A DNA stretch of 64,000 bases from Coenobita brevimanus (lineage: Eukaryota; Arthropoda; Malacostraca; Decapoda; Coenobitidae), in the NCBI GenBank assembly GCA_032717465.1, contig CM064697.1, positions 2,111,501-2,175,500 of the forward strand, read 5' to 3'. Shown in pieces: positions 43,142-56,326 of the stretch. Position 1 is the stretch's first letter. The number at the start of each line of letters is the position of its first letter. The notes beneath the pieces were generated by a model. That model ran no database searches, was not told the origin of the DNA, and saw nothing but the letters and a program-made list of their open reading frames with translations. Both the position numbers and the translations under genes were made by a program.

Positions 43142-44890
43142 TTGGTATCCCTACTTCCTCATTTTATCCTTCTTCCTCTCAACATTCTTTATATCCCTCC
43201 CATCTATATAAAACCCCTTCAGTACCATGACGTCTCTTAAACTTGTTTCTTAATACCTACAGACAGTTTTATTCAGCTTAAGAAGAACCTCTCCTAATGA
43301 AGGGGTTAATGAAGGTAATATCCATCACCCTCACTTCATAAAATCTCTCTTAAATTAGATAAAGCGAAGGTAAAAAGAACAGAACTTAAAAGATGGCCGT
43401 GATGAAGTGATTTTTTTTTTGTTTTTCCTACTTGCCTTGTGACCGTTCTGATTCCTTGTATTTTTCTGCCCCTTCTCTTGGCCTTACTCCACCCCCCTTC
43501 ATTTTCCTCATTTCCCAGTTTTCTTAATGCCTTTCGTCCCTCCTTATGCCTCTTCTTCTCCCTCTGTTTATCCTTTCTCTCTTAACACCTTCACTTTTTC
43601 TTCTTCCACTTCGGCTTAGTTTCCCAAGTTTCTTTTTCATGCCTTCTCTCCTTTCTCGTTCGTCATTTTTTCCCGTCATCCTTTTGTCCTATAATATTTT
43701 CCCATAAATTTTGGTTTAATCTTCAAGTAGGATATTTATTCGTGCCTTTTGTCCTTTTTTTTTATTTTTTTGTTTTATTTTTCTTTCATATTTTCCCATT
43801 TCATTTCCATCCCCACCGGTTTCATATCCCAAGTCTCTTCTTTTTTACATTTTGCTTTTCCTGATTCCATTTTCTGTTTACTCCTTCTCTCTTCTTAACA
43901 TCACTTTTCGTCTTGCTTTACGTCCTTCCAGAGTGTTTTTTTTTTTTTTTTTCCCCTGTCATTCTTTCAGGCTTAATCTCTCTGTCTTCTCTTTTCTCAT
44001 GCGTGTTTTTCCTTATCTTTACTTCTTTTTCCATCTTCTCTTTCCTCTCTCTTTTTTTCCCCTCCTCATTTCCCTTCAGTCCCATACTACCTTTCCCGTT
44101 TCTTTTCTTCATTCTCTTCTTTTATACATTCCCTCCTTCCCATCCCCTCCTTTCTGTCATTTCGTTTTATCACCTTGCGTTTTTATTCATCTTCCGTTAT
44201 TCTCTCAATGTACTCCTTTCTTTAATATTTTCTGTGTTTTGCTTTCTTCCCCATATCCAGTCCTTCTTCTCTTCTTTTTCCTTTTCTTATTCCTTCCATG
44301 GCCTTCCTTTCTGCCATTCTTTTTTTTTTTCCTTACCTGATCTTCTTTCCTATCATCTTTTTACTACTCTTCCCTTGATTTTACTTGCATATATTCCTAT
44401 CCCATTCCGTTTGCCTTCTTTTTTCTCTTATCGTGTTTCCTTTTTTGCCATTTCTTTTTTTCCAGTTCGTCTTCTTGTCACTATTTTTGCCTCTTTTTTT
44501 TTTTTTTTTTGCACCGTTTTCTCAGTTTTAATACTGTTTACTTCATGTTCTTCCGATATTCCTGTCATCTTTCCTTCCTTCCCATTATTTTTTGCCTTCT
44601 TTCATACCTTTCATTTTTTCCTTCCTCCTGATCATTTGCCTTCTCCTTTTTCATTATATTGCATTCATCTGCTTTCATTCCTTCAAATACCTCGCCACCT
44701 TTCCCAACTTTCTGTCCTGTTCCCAGCCCTTGTCTTCCTTTATTTTTTTCCCTCATGCTTTCTGTCCCGTCCCTTTACCGTCTTCCTCCCTCGCCTACCC
44801 TGCCTCTCTCCTCATTCCTCCCCCACCCACCCTCCCTGCATTCCCTCTCCTCCATCCCTACTTGCTTGTCTGCTTGCCCTGCCTGGGCCA
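42840..44890. repeat. 2 kb pyrimidine-rich block
   Basis: T-rich then C-richer pyrimidine sequence, with a TC run at 43104-43138 and several T homopolymers (43936-43951, 44499-44510). It is split by the palindromic repeat at 43205-43425. A 364-codon plus-strand frame (43913-45007) is F/S/L/P-rich and not a gene. Confidence 0.85.
43205..43425. mobile_element. MITE-like palindromic repeat, inverted plus forward copy
   Basis: Starts AACCCCTTCAGTACCATGAC (43211), has inverted core CAGACAGTTTTATTCAGCTT (43260 on), then CTAATGAAGGGGTTAATGA. Then a forward partner with CACCCTCACTTCATAAAATC, TTAAATTAGATAAAGCG, AAGGTAAAAAGAACAGAAC and GGCCGTGATGAAGTGATT. The first part (43211-43310) is the cleanest example of matching inverted ends, AACCCCTTCA and TGAAGGGGTT. 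Confidence 0.75.
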
Positions 44891-45299
44891 TTGTTCCCCC
44901 CTCTGGACGCTGGCCACTGCAAGGACGGCCGGGCCAGCTCTATATTTCATTGGCTTTGTGTTCAAGGTGTAGAGGAGGTTATCAGAATGATCAGTGGAGG
45001 ACGATAACTTGTGAAACGTGAGGACCTGAGGCGAGTCCCTGGGGTTCCTTCAAGCTCCTCTGGCGCTCCTCACACGCTCACCCCTCACCAGTCTCCTTCG
45101 CTCACCTCAAGCACATCACCTCATCCACGCATCTCTGACTGCGCCTCTCATTCATAAGTCTTCTTCACTAACATACTCGGTCTCAAGGACAGACAGAACA
45201 GTATAAAACTGCAGGTAACTCGTGAATGTGACGTATAAAAACGCCATGAAAAACAGGTCCTTCTGCACAGTCACATAGCGAACCAAACTGGGAAGGTGC
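44891..45299. other. Unassigned sequence between blocks
   Basis: Unique sequence where the strand bias switches from pyrimidine to purine. C-rich to 45140. No gene recognised. Confidence 0.4.
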
Positions 45300-45908
45300 G
45301 TTGTGTAGCGATGTGTCCGGCTAGGGGGGGGTCAGGCGGGGTTGGAGGTCAGGTCAGGTTACACTGACAGGTTCCCACGCCGCTGGACATGACCACAGCC
45401 ACGGTGCCAAGCGGGGTGGGGGATGGAGGGGGAGAGGGGGTTGAGAGAGAGGGTTGGGTAAGGGTATAAGGGAGTGAGGAAGAGGAGAGTGATAGGAGAG
45501 AGGGGAGAAGGAGGGAAAGGAAGAAGGAGGGTCGAGATGGAGAAGTAGGGAGGAAAGGAAAGGAAGAGGAGGTAGGAAATGGGAAGAGTGCCAGATGGGT
45601 GGGGAGAGCCATGAGGAAGGAGGAATCGAAGGCTAAGAAGAGGAGGGAGATGAATAAGGAACGAAGATGCCACAAAGGGTACAAAGGGGGGAGGGACAAG
45701 GGGTGCGATGGGGGAGGGGAAAGGAGGAGGGGGGAGGTAGAGGGCTGTGTAGGGGAGTGCCGCTGAGGAGGAACCACGTTGGAGTCATTAAAGCCAAGAA
45801 GATAATGACTTTAAATATTTTCCCAGATCTTGAGGGATTATGGTGGTTTGGGTGAGTCAGGGGTGAGAGATGAGGGAGAGGCTACGGAGGGAATAATGGT
45901 AAGGAAGG

Positions 45909-46085
45909 GGTATTGGTGTGGGAGGAGGTACTGGTGAGGGAGGGGGTTCTGGCGAGGGAGGGGGTAATGGTGAGGGAGACAGTACTGGTGAGGGAAGGGG
46001 CACTGGTGAGGGAGGGGGTACCGGTGAGGGAAGGAGTACTGGTGAGGGAGGGGATATTGGTGACGGAGAGGGTATTGGTGAGTAA
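45909..46085 (+). repeat. 18 bp minisatellite, ~10 copies
   Basis: Unit ACTGGTGAGGGAGGGGGT. Most copies differ at one to three positions. The 18-base period keeps the frame, so the plus strand reads VREGVL repeatedly and the minus strand PHQYPL. Confidence 0.95.
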
Positions 46086-46486
46086 GAGGGGGATGAGTGA
46101 TTAGGAAGGGGATGACTGAGGGTGAGGGGTGAGTGGTGAGGGAGGGAATGAGTGGTGAAAGAGTGCGTGAGCAGTGAGGGAAGAAATGATGAGGGAGAAG
46201 GTGAGTAATGAAGGAGGGGTGATTGTCGAGGGAGGGGATGTGTAGTGAGATAGAAGAGTTGTGAGGGGGTGAGTGATGGGGAGGGGGAGGGATGGGCTGT
46301 GTAGGAGAGGGGAGGTTCGTGAGGGAGGGAGGTAATTGTGAAAAAGGTGAGTGGTGAGAGAGGGATGAGTAGTGAGGGAGGGGATGGATGGTGTGAGAGG
46401 AAGGGGTGAATGCCGAAGGGAGGGGTGATGAGTGATGAGGAAGAGGAAGAGTGAAGGATGCAAGACAGTGAGTGCTGAGGAAGGAG

Positions 46487-46622
46487 GGAGTGGTGAAGGA
46501 CAAGGTGACTGGTGAGAGAGTGAGTGGTGAAGGAGATGGGTGGCGAAGGACATGGTGAGTGGTGAGAGAGGGAGTGAGTGGTGAAGAAGATGAGTGGTGA
46601 AGGACAAGGTGAGTGGTGAGGG
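46487..46622 (+). repeat. 50-54 bp tandem repeat, ~2.6 copies
   Basis: Unit starts GAGTGGTGAAGGACAAGGTG and continues AGTGGTGAGAGAG. Copies start near 46487, 46537 and 46591. Confidence 0.75.
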
Positions 46623-46714
46623 GCATAGCAAGGTAAGGGTGTTGAGGAGAGAGGTGAGGTAGTCATCTCGCATTCTGTGTGGGGATGTTTTTTGCGTGCC
46701 GCACTGTATCGGCT

Positions 46715-46915
46715 CTTTGTGCGTGTGTTTGTGTGCGTGCGTGTGCATGATAATGATTTTTTTTCCATGCTTCCTTTCCTGTGTGTTTTTATGTGTGTGT
46801 TGGCATGTGCTTATGTGTGTCCGTGACTTGAGTGTCAGTATTGCGGTGTGTGTGTGTATGTTGTGAGTGTGTGTGCCTTGTGTGTTTGTGTTCGTGGTCT
46901 GTGTGTCATTGTCGC
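46715..46915. repeat. Degenerate GT-rich region
   Basis: GTGTGTTTGTGTGCGTGCGT and related strings broken by short AT segments, a worn GT array with the opposite strand sense from the CA array to its right. Confidence 0.75.
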
Positions 46916-46965
46916 AGTGTGAATTATCTCGACAACTTGGTTAGAGTCCAGAGTCGGATGTATAA

Positions 46966-47814
<849 letters not shown>

Positions 47815-47892
47815 GCCATGACCAGACGCCTTGGCTTACCGTATGAAAAGCTTTATAGTTTAGTTAAAATCGCATGGTGTTCACATTAAAAA
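47815..47892 (-). mobile_element. MITE-like palindromic repeat, worn copy
   Basis: CCATGACCAGACGCCTTGGC then GTTTAGTTAAAATCGCATGG. Inverted and forward core remnants. Confidence 0.4.
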
Positions 47893-48076
47893 AAAGCGCT
47901 GTATTAAAGATACTACTGACAGTCATGGGGTATTTTATGTCGTTTCACAGAGCATTCACCGGTGTGTATATGCAGCGAAAATAAGCTAAATACGGTCAGA
48001 TTTCAGTATAATTTCTTTTTTCCATTATGGGTTCGATTCTGGGTGACTAAGATTCCTGGCGCACTGTTTTACTGAC
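47893..48076. other. Unassigned sequence
   Basis: Contains GGGTTCGATTCTGGG near 48029, which resembles a tRNA B box, but no tRNA fold surrounds it. Confidence 0.4.
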
Positions 48077-48183
<107 letters not shown>

Positions 48184-48259
48184 GCGCCGCGTGACAGTGC
48201 TGGCCGCTAACACAACACACCCCAGCCACAGTCACAACACACCCCTCGGTCACCAACAC

Positions 48260-49190
48260 TTACCTCCCGTATTTGTCTCGCATTTTTATTCCCACTCTTT
48301 GTTTCACGTGTCCCTCTCCTTTCTCGTGTCTTTTGTTTTGGCTACTCTTCCCACCCCTTGCCTTGTTTTTCTTGCTTTCCTGTACTTTTTCTTCGTTTTC
48401 TTATTATTCTTTTCTTGTTTTGTTGGCCTACTCTCCTCCCTTCCCTTGTTTATCTTACTTTTGTGTTCTTTTCAATTCTTCTTATCTTATATTTCCATTT
48501 TTCTTACCCATTTCTGATTTGCCTGCACATATTTTTACGTAATTTCTGGCTCTCTTCTTTCCTGCCTTTGTGTTTTCTGTTCTCTCCCTCTGCCTTGTTT
48601 ATCTTGCCTTTCTTTTATTTTACTGCCTTCTCTTTCTTTTTCTCCATATTGACTTTGCTTCTATATTTTATTGATCTCTCTCGTGTCCAATGTTTTTTAT
48701 TACTTTCCCCATTGCTTTTTTTCTTACTGTCTTGTGTATTCTTCTTTTTTTTTAATTATTCCTTTCTTATTTTTGTATTCATATTTTCATGTCCCATTAT
48801 TTGTCTTGGTTTCTCTCCCTCTTGTTTTGTTTTGACTTCATGTGTAATTCGCCGCTTACTTTCTTCATTTTTTTCCTGTTTGTTCTTTTTCTTTGTTCGC
48901 CTTCTCATTTTTTTTCTTATTTTTATTCCATACGTGTGTCCTGTTTTCTCTGGTCTTCCTCCTTGCTTGTTTTTTTATGTTTCCGTGTAAGTTTTCCTTT
49001 ATTGTTTTTTCTTATTTTTCCATCGTTGATATTCTTTTGATTTTGAAGTTTTCTATTACCCCTTTCCTGTGTTTTTTAGTTCTGTACTTTCAGCCTTACA
49101 TGTTTTCTTTTTTTCTTTTTTTTTTATTTATTATTTATCTACATTTACTCATTTATCAATCGACAGGTTCCCGTCTTTCATATGCCCTAT
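48260..49190. repeat. T-rich pyrimidine block
   Basis: T-rich with TTTTCTT and CTTGTTTT units and occasional G. Open frames (up to 210 codons) are F/L/S-rich artefacts. Confidence 0.75.
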
Positions 49191-49235
49191 TCTACATGAA
49201 GCCTTCTTTGCATCACCCCTCTTACGTTGTCCATG

Positions 49236-49237
<2 letters not shown>

Positions 49238-49287
<50 letters not shown>
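49238..49287. repeat. (GT)n microsatellite
   Basis: A perfect run of about 25 GT units. Confidence 0.97.
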
Positions 49288-49289
<2 letters not shown>

Positions 49290-49499
49290 CTGCCTGTCTG
49301 TCTGTTGCACATGAAAATTGTACGTATTTTTCTCTTTGTTTTTCTTTCTTTTCCTCGCTTGTGATTCACCCAGGTTTTATAGATTCGCTCCTTTTTATTT
49401 CTCTAGCTCTGTCCGCCCGTTCTTCCATCTGCTCTTCCTTCAGACTTTTATACTATTACTTCTTTGCATTTTGCTCTCATTTGTAGAATAATTTTGAAG
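49288..49499. other. Pyrimidine-rich unassigned sequence
   Basis: Continuation of the T/C-rich style, no order seen. Confidence 0.45.
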
Positions 49500-49805
49500 T
49501 TATTGTCCAGAGTAGTTTTTGGCAGCAGTGTTTTAAATAATGCTTAAGCAACTTCCCTCCCTTTTCTCGCCTCGAAACTGTTTTTTTATTTCAATTATTT
49601 CGGAGATCATTTTTGGAAGAAACCCTCTGCCTCAGCATTTTAAGTAATATATATGCAACCCCTCTCCCTCCTTTATGCAGCCGAGCTTCTGTTTAATATT
49701 ATCTCTGCCTGTTTTAAATGCATCAAGTGAAGATGGGGGAATTCGAAGGTCATCTTGCAAAGCAGCTCTCAGCAACAATGTTTTAAGTAATGTTTATGCA
49801 ACCTC
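49500..49805 (+). repeat. Irregular tandem repeat, three copies
   Basis: GTTTTAAATAATGCTTAAGCAA (about 49530), ATTTTAAGTAATATATATGC (about 49637) and GTTTTAAGTAATGTTTATGC (about 49780), each followed by AAC and preceded by CAGCANTGTTTT or CTCAGCATTTT. Offsets of about 107 and 143 bases. Confidence 0.65.
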
Positions 49806-50944
49806 AACACCGTGTACCTAACCCTGGTCCTCAGTTGATCCTCACACTCGGTCTTGCTTTCTTGACTTCGGTCTCTCGGGGTCTTTCTTGATTTTAGTGG
49901 GTCTGTGTAACTTTGATTTAGTCTCGTGGTGGAACTTCATTTTGCTTGGTTTGGTGCAGTATTCCTTGCTCTGAACTGGTGTGGTTTGGTTTCACTCGGT
50001 TTTCGTTGCTTTCTCATTTCTTGGTCTGACGTCTTATTTGCTCTGACTCCATTGTATTTGGCCCCAGTTGCTTTAGCCTCCTCTCACGTACTCTCACTCT
50101 CTCCTGCCGCCCACTACTTTCTCCCATTTCCATTGCCATCCTCCCACCTCCTCTTACTATCCTTCAGTGTCTTCTGTTTACTCCTAATCCCCTCCACTTC
50201 TACTCATCTCTTCTCAGTTACTCACGCCCCATCTTCTGCTGTCTCTTGGTTCCCTCTCCTTACCTCCACCTTCTTTCAGTTTCTTCCATTAACTTCAGTT
50301 TATTCTAAGTTCATTCTTTTGTCTTCAACTTGCTCTCATCTCTTCTCATTTTTTATTAGTGTTACAAAAATAATCTCCATTAACATATTCAGCACGAATG
50401 AGTTCTTCATATTTTTTCATGCACGGTACTGGTCGTTAGTTTTTTGTAGTTTAAATGAGACTCCTCATAGTGAAAAAAAAAATAAATAAATAAATAACTG
50501 TTCTTCCTGGGTGCCTTTATCTTCGATGTTTGTTTCAATTACATTTACACCCCCCCCCCTTTCTCACTTGATTCCTCTTGCTCCCATTTCAGTGCTTCCT
50601 ACTCACACTGCCTTGGTCTTACTCCATGTGACCTGGTGGGTGTTAGGGCGAGCTACTTCCGTCAGTGTGACCTCACATGCCCTCCTCCTGACCTCGGCCG
50701 TCACCTCCCGCACAAATATATCTCAACACTTCCTCTCCCCCTGTGTACTCTCCCACGCTTCCTTTTCGACGTGTTCTCTAAGACGTCTGCTTTCCGCTTC
50801 CCTTAATCCTTTGAAGCAAAAACATTTCACTGACGGAAAAAAGGCTTGGTTATTAGTGTCGTTTGTGTAGTCATTACATTACGAGAGGATTAAAAACTCC
50901 GTTGAATGGAAGTTATTCTTGATCTAAATTATGACTTTTTATAT
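49806..50944. other. Unassigned; pyrimidine-rich 50040-50345
   Basis: From 49810 to 50030 G/T/C-mixed sequence with GGTCTC, GGTTTCACTCGG style degenerate units. Then a C/T-rich part. (TAAA)n of about four units at 50480-50498. A C run (50549-50560) and a GC-richer segment follow. The 187-codon frame (49926-50489) is composition-driven. Confidence 0.45.
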
Positions 50945-50993
50945 GTCTGTATCGATCTATTTATCTATATCTGTCTATCTATCTATCTATCTA

Positions 50994-51038
<45 letters not shown>

Positions 51039-51150
51039 TTATACTGTATTGTCAGTCTGTCTCTGTCTGTCAGTCTGTCTAGCCACGTATTGATTTATAT
51101 CTGTTTACAGTATCTATCAATCTATCTGTCCGTCTATCTGTCTGTCTAAA
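50945..51150. repeat. (TATC/TGTC)n tetramer region
   Basis: TATC runs at about 50970-50995 and 51007-51040, and TCTG runs at 50996-51010 and 51055-51080, then a worn part to 51150. Confidence 0.9.
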
Positions 51151-51169
51151 TATTTTTTGTTCCGAAGTC

Positions 51170-51920
51170 CTATACACTGCAAGCCACCTTGCAAATTAGA
51201 GTATTTCACCAGATTTTATTTTAACAGGAATTCTTTATACAGTTACACTGTAGTGTTCCAGGAAAAGTGTAATAAGTCTAGTAGCTGCTCATGTTAAGTT
51301 AGTATTTTTATTTGATGGACTTAATACGCTATTACACAAAAAAAACACCCTTACGCACACTTAAGCCAGTGTTCCCTCTGTATGCCACATGACTTTTTAT
51401 TCTGGGTAACTGCAGTGTCATTGTAAAGTGCAGTGTAATTCTCAGGTACGATGAAACTAAAAGATCTGTTGAAACTTACAAGACAGACACGAAACTTGCA
51501 TGTCAAATGACTCTTTCATACGTGTAGCGTCATTACACGCGCAGTGCAATTTTTACGTGCAATATGGCCGAAAAATCTGAAAAATACTAGAAAATCACGG
51601 AGATTATTTACTAGATGACTTAATGTATTACATGTAGTTTCATTCCTAGGTGTATCTATAACCAGGCGTCTAAACCCTCCAGGGGGTAGACACAGACTAA
51701 ATCCCCTGCGTATCATCTGTCGTCTGCTATCAGGCTGCCCTTCCTCCAGCTTAAATACCCTCTATTCATACACCTCACCCCTAGGAGCAGCGCTATTTTT
51801 AAGTACTAAACGAGCTGAAGGATAACCTAAAATATATCAACAAAACACTTAGCTCGTTTACCGTATATCACAAGTGTGCTGTGATTTTTAGGCACCGTGT
51901 AAACACCTCCAAAAATTTGC
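51170..51920. repeat. Possible degenerate ~110-150 bp repeat
   Basis: TGCAGTGTCATTGTAAAGTG (51412), GTAGCGTCATTACACGCGCA (51525) and related ACTGTAGTGTTCC (51247) suggest worn tandem copies, with GTACGATGAAACTAAAAGATC and GTGCAATATGGCCGAAAAATC in matching places. Alignment by eye is uncertain. Confidence 0.4.
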
Positions 51921-52106
51921 TATAATAACACGTCCCTTGGTCTTGTGGAGGTCAGGGAAGCTGTCGACAAAAGGGTCAAACTCATTAACACCTCGAGGAC
52001 TCACAGACGCCGTGGAGGTGAAACCGAAGGAGGGCAGAGCCAGGGGTAGAAGAGGGAGAGGCCTTGTGCTGGGGAAAATAATACCCCGCTGATGATGAGT
52101 GACGAG

Positions 52107-52111
<5 letters not shown>

Positions 52112-52161
<50 letters not shown>
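52112..52161. repeat. (GA)n microsatellite
   Basis: A perfect run of about 25 GA units. Confidence 0.97.
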
Positions 52162-52164
<3 letters not shown>

Positions 52165-52880
52165 GTGACTGATCTGTCCATGAGTGAAAAGTATGGAAAG
52201 GTAATTAGTGAGAGTGAGACGATTGATCCAGATGAGTGAGACGTAATGTGGACAGCTGGAGTAGGGAAAATGAAAGAGGAAAATGAAAAGGGAAAGATGA
52301 GTATTAGAAGATGACAGAGGAAAGTGGGATGGGAAAGACGAGTGTTAGCCCTAAATGATGGAAATGTGGAGAGGAATTAAATTATCTTGATGTAGGAAAG
52401 GAAAGAAAGATGAATTAGGTCCGTGAATGAGGGAACAATGTAACACAGGGGAAGAATGATGAATGAGAGCCGTGAGTACGAGATGTATAAAAAAAAAAAA
52501 AGGAAAAGAAAGAAATTGATTGAGAGAAAAAGCTGGGTGAGGAAGATGATAGATTTTGAAGCGAGAAAAAAACTGAGTGAGGGATATCAGGGAGAAGTAT
52601 AGCAGCACCAGATATACATTTGCCATCCCTGCTTGTCTCCGTCGACTTCGAAAAATCAGTCAAGTAAATCCGTAGCAACCGACACTGATGAATTTATTTC
52701 GCAGTGGATCAGTGACATAAGGGAACGTAGGCTATCTGGTATCTTAAGAGCCTGATTTTTCAAGCCATAGAGAGAGAAGCAGAATAGGCGATAGGACTGC
52801 TGATGTTGGCAGTAGGTAGGTAGGTAGGTAGGCAGAGAGATCGAGAGAGAGAGAGAGAGAGAGTGTTATGAGAATGTCAG
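52162..52880. repeat. Purine-rich block
   Basis: G/A-rich with GGAAAATGAAA units, an A run (52489-52501), four GTAG units (52812-52832) and a short GA run (52843-52862). Broken by mixed sequence at 52620-52760. Confidence 0.65.
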
Positions 52881-53160
52881 CAGAAATAAGAGCTGAGTGA
52901 GTAAAATGAAAGAGATTTGAGTAGAGAAAACAGCTAATCAAATCACATGGGAGGGATGAGGTAAGAGAGAAACAGCTAAATGAGTGAAATGAGAGGGCTG
53001 TTGGTAGAGAAAAGCCGCTGAGTGAGTGAAATGAGAGAAATGTGAGTCGAGAGGACCAGCTGAGTGAGTGAAATGAGAGAGGTGGGTAGGAAAAAAAAAC
53101 AGCTGAGTGCGAAGACAGGCATAGTAGAGAAGAACAGTTGAGTGAGTGAAATGTGACGAG
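52881..53160 (+). repeat. 42 bp minisatellite, ~6.5 copies
   Basis: Unit about CAGCTGAGTGAGTGAAATGA then GAGAGGTGGGTAGAGAAAA. Copies start near 52884, 52931, 52974, 53014, 53056, 53100 and 53136. The 42-base period is a multiple of three, so the minus strand shows HFTHSA every 14 residues. Confidence 0.85.
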
Positions 53161-53587
53161 GGATAAAAATCGGTTGGAGATCCGCGAGTGAGTGATAACC
53201 GGTGTTCCCCTGCGAAGTTAGTCTCGGTCACGGTGGTGGGGTCGGCCTGGCAGTAGTGATCCATCAGGGCCTCATCCCTCACCCCAGCGGCGTGAGGGGG
53301 GTGCAGTCACGCTCCGGGGTTAGCCTGGAAATGGAGGTAGTCACATTTCTGCCAGGCGGGATTCGGAGCTCACCAAGCGATACGACAGGCGTCACTTCCA
53401 AGTCTCTTTCCCTTAAAAAAAAAAAAAAAAGTATAATTCATCATTTCCTTAAGGGAGTATCAGGGTCATGTTATAGATGATTTGTGGATTATTTGTTTGT
53501 TTGTTTCATAAGCTAGCAAAATTCATTAACTCCTTGGCTACCAAGGTTTTCCTTAAGTGAAAAAGAAGTCTTACTGTAGTCAGGATA
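53161..53587. other. Unassigned; GC-richer 53200-53400
   Basis: A G/C-mixed segment, an A run (53416-53431), GTTT units at 53495-53508, and TCATTAACTCCTTGGCTACC near 53522 that may be a worn palindromic repeat end. A 92-codon plus-strand frame has no known domain. Confidence 0.4.
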
Positions 53588-54002
<415 letters not shown>

Positions 54003-54415
54003 TGAGTCAGTATTGACCCAAGGACTTAATACCCGTCGGGTGTTGTTTATGAATGTTACTTCTCCATGCAGCGTGTAGGTTCCAAGGTAACGACGCTGTT
54101 ACTGTGTCATGTAGCATAGCCTTGCATGTAAATTAAGCTTAACATTTATCACCAAAAACCACCACGCAGTTTTACTCTTACTACACATATAGAATTAATA
54201 ACTAAACTTCAATGAGAAGTGGCGGAGTAAAATGTGAATAGCAATCTACAGTGGCGGGTAACTCAAGACTACATAAAATCATACTTTTTAATGGATGTAT
54301 CTGTTAATGCATGGAATGATTTATCTTCTCATAGCCGAATTTTTATACTTTCTTATTAGTTTGATACATGGTTTTAAAACTGTCATCTATTGAGTTGTAT
54401 GTATTTTTGTTTCAG
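54003..54415. other. Unassigned AT-rich sequence
   Basis: Ends in TATGTATTTTTGTTTCAG, a good 3' splice-acceptor match. Confidence 0.4.
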
Positions 54416-54475
54416 GTAAAGATTTCGTCATACATTTAGACATGTCTGCGCTTCTCAGGACTTTCATGACTAAAG
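54416..54475 (+). CDS. Candidate 60 bp internal exon
   Basis: Bounded by a strong-looking acceptor (TTTTTGTTTCAG, ending 54415) and donor (GTAAGA, from 54476). The one open frame reads KDFVIHLDMSALLRTFMTK with two bases at the start and one at the end, so both flanking introns would be phase 1 and the exon could be skipped without a frameshift. I recognise no protein family. Short acceptor-donor pairs of this quality arise by chance in 64 kb, so this is only a candidate. Confidence 0.25.
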
Positions 54476-54529
54476 GTAAGAACAGAGTGTTTGATTGCCC
54501 GACCCCAGTTGCCACGTTTATTAATTTAC

Positions 54530-54530
<1 letters not shown>

Positions 54531-54568
<38 letters not shown>
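54531..54568. repeat. (TG)n microsatellite
   Basis: A perfect run of about 19 TG units, then GAGTGAGTGG. It begins 55 bases after the candidate donor. Confidence 0.97.
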
Positions 54569-54570
<2 letters not shown>

Positions 54571-55460
54571 TGAGTGGCGCAGGTGTCATGCAATAGTGTG
54601 GCCCCTCACCTGGTTCTTGGCCAGACAGTATCACCTCACTTATCTCACGCCAACACGTTCCCCTCCATATCACCCTCATGCTGAATCGAACTTAATCAGT
54701 GGGGGTGTTCGTGGCAATGTTTAGACCAGGATATCACATTTACCGTACACCGAATTTCATTTAGAAAGGAAGTGGCAATTTAGGTATCAGTTCAGTAGGG
54801 AGAAAAATGGGAGAAAAATAAAGTTTGCTATGACTTAAGGCAAGGGTAAGGAAAGGGATGTTAGAGGAGGGAGGAGAGTATGGCCGGGAAGTGAGTGCTA
54901 AATATAGACGGTGGGTGACAGGCGGTAGTGTAGCTTCCCTCGCGCGGTGTTTTGCTTGCTGCCGATAATGACGACGCAGGCACCGACGGCGTCCCCCTCC
55001 CCTTAGATATGCCATCGCCCTGCCATCGGGACTGCCTCACACGTCGAACGGCTGGTTAAGGACGCTCCCTCAGGTTCATTACACCCTCCCTCTGGTCATG
55101 AGGACGCCGTAGTCATGTCCTGGGTGGGTGGCGGGTGGAGGGGCGGGAGGGAAGTGGCGTTGGTGAACGATTCTCCCTCGATATCAGCCGCGACAGTCGG
55201 TGAGGCCCCTGCGATAGTTGCATGATTGCCCGTAATGACGACGCTCACCTGGGTGGGAGCAGGCACATATCGGAATCGATTTGAGATACGGGAATATTAG
55301 TATTGGCAGGCATGCAGGGAGGAGGTAAAATGCTGGAGGTGATGTCTGACAGAGGGCGAGGGGCGCCATGCACACAGTAATTGAAGAAGGGAGATAAAGG
55401 AAGGGGAGAGCGTGGAGATAGCGGAGGAGACAAGGGGAGATAGTGAGGGAGGCCAGAGCA

Positions 55461-55461
<1 letters not shown>
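54569..55461. other. Unassigned sequence
   Basis: Mixed composition with purine-rich stretches (54800-54900, 55310-55455). ATAATGACGACGCAGGCACC (54965) and GTAATGACGACGCTCACC (55231) share a 10-base string. No gene recognised. Confidence 0.4.

Positions 55462-55505
<44 letters not shown>
55462..55505. repeat. (CA)n microsatellite adjoining the LINE tail
   Basis: About 22 CA units that run directly into the GATA tail of the LINE end. Confidence 0.97.

Positions 55506-56326
<821 letters not shown>

Larger units (their letters stand above)
45300..46670. repeat. Purine-rich block
   Basis: 1.4 kb of G/A/T-rich plus strand with very few C residues, containing two ordered minisatellites described separately. 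Long minus-strand frames rich in S, P, L, H are artefacts. Confidence 0.85.

Noticed and set aside
43913..45007. 364-codon plus-strand open frame
   Set aside because: F/S/L/P-rich, with homopolymer T runs; no hydrophobic pattern of a true membrane protein and no domain.
45838..46768. Overlapping 262- and 303-codon minus-strand frames with PHQYPL repeats
   Set aside because: The repeats come from the 18 bp DNA minisatellite, not from protein selection.
48029..48044. GGGTTCGATTCTGGG as a tRNA B box
   Set aside because: No upstream A box or cloverleaf pairing.
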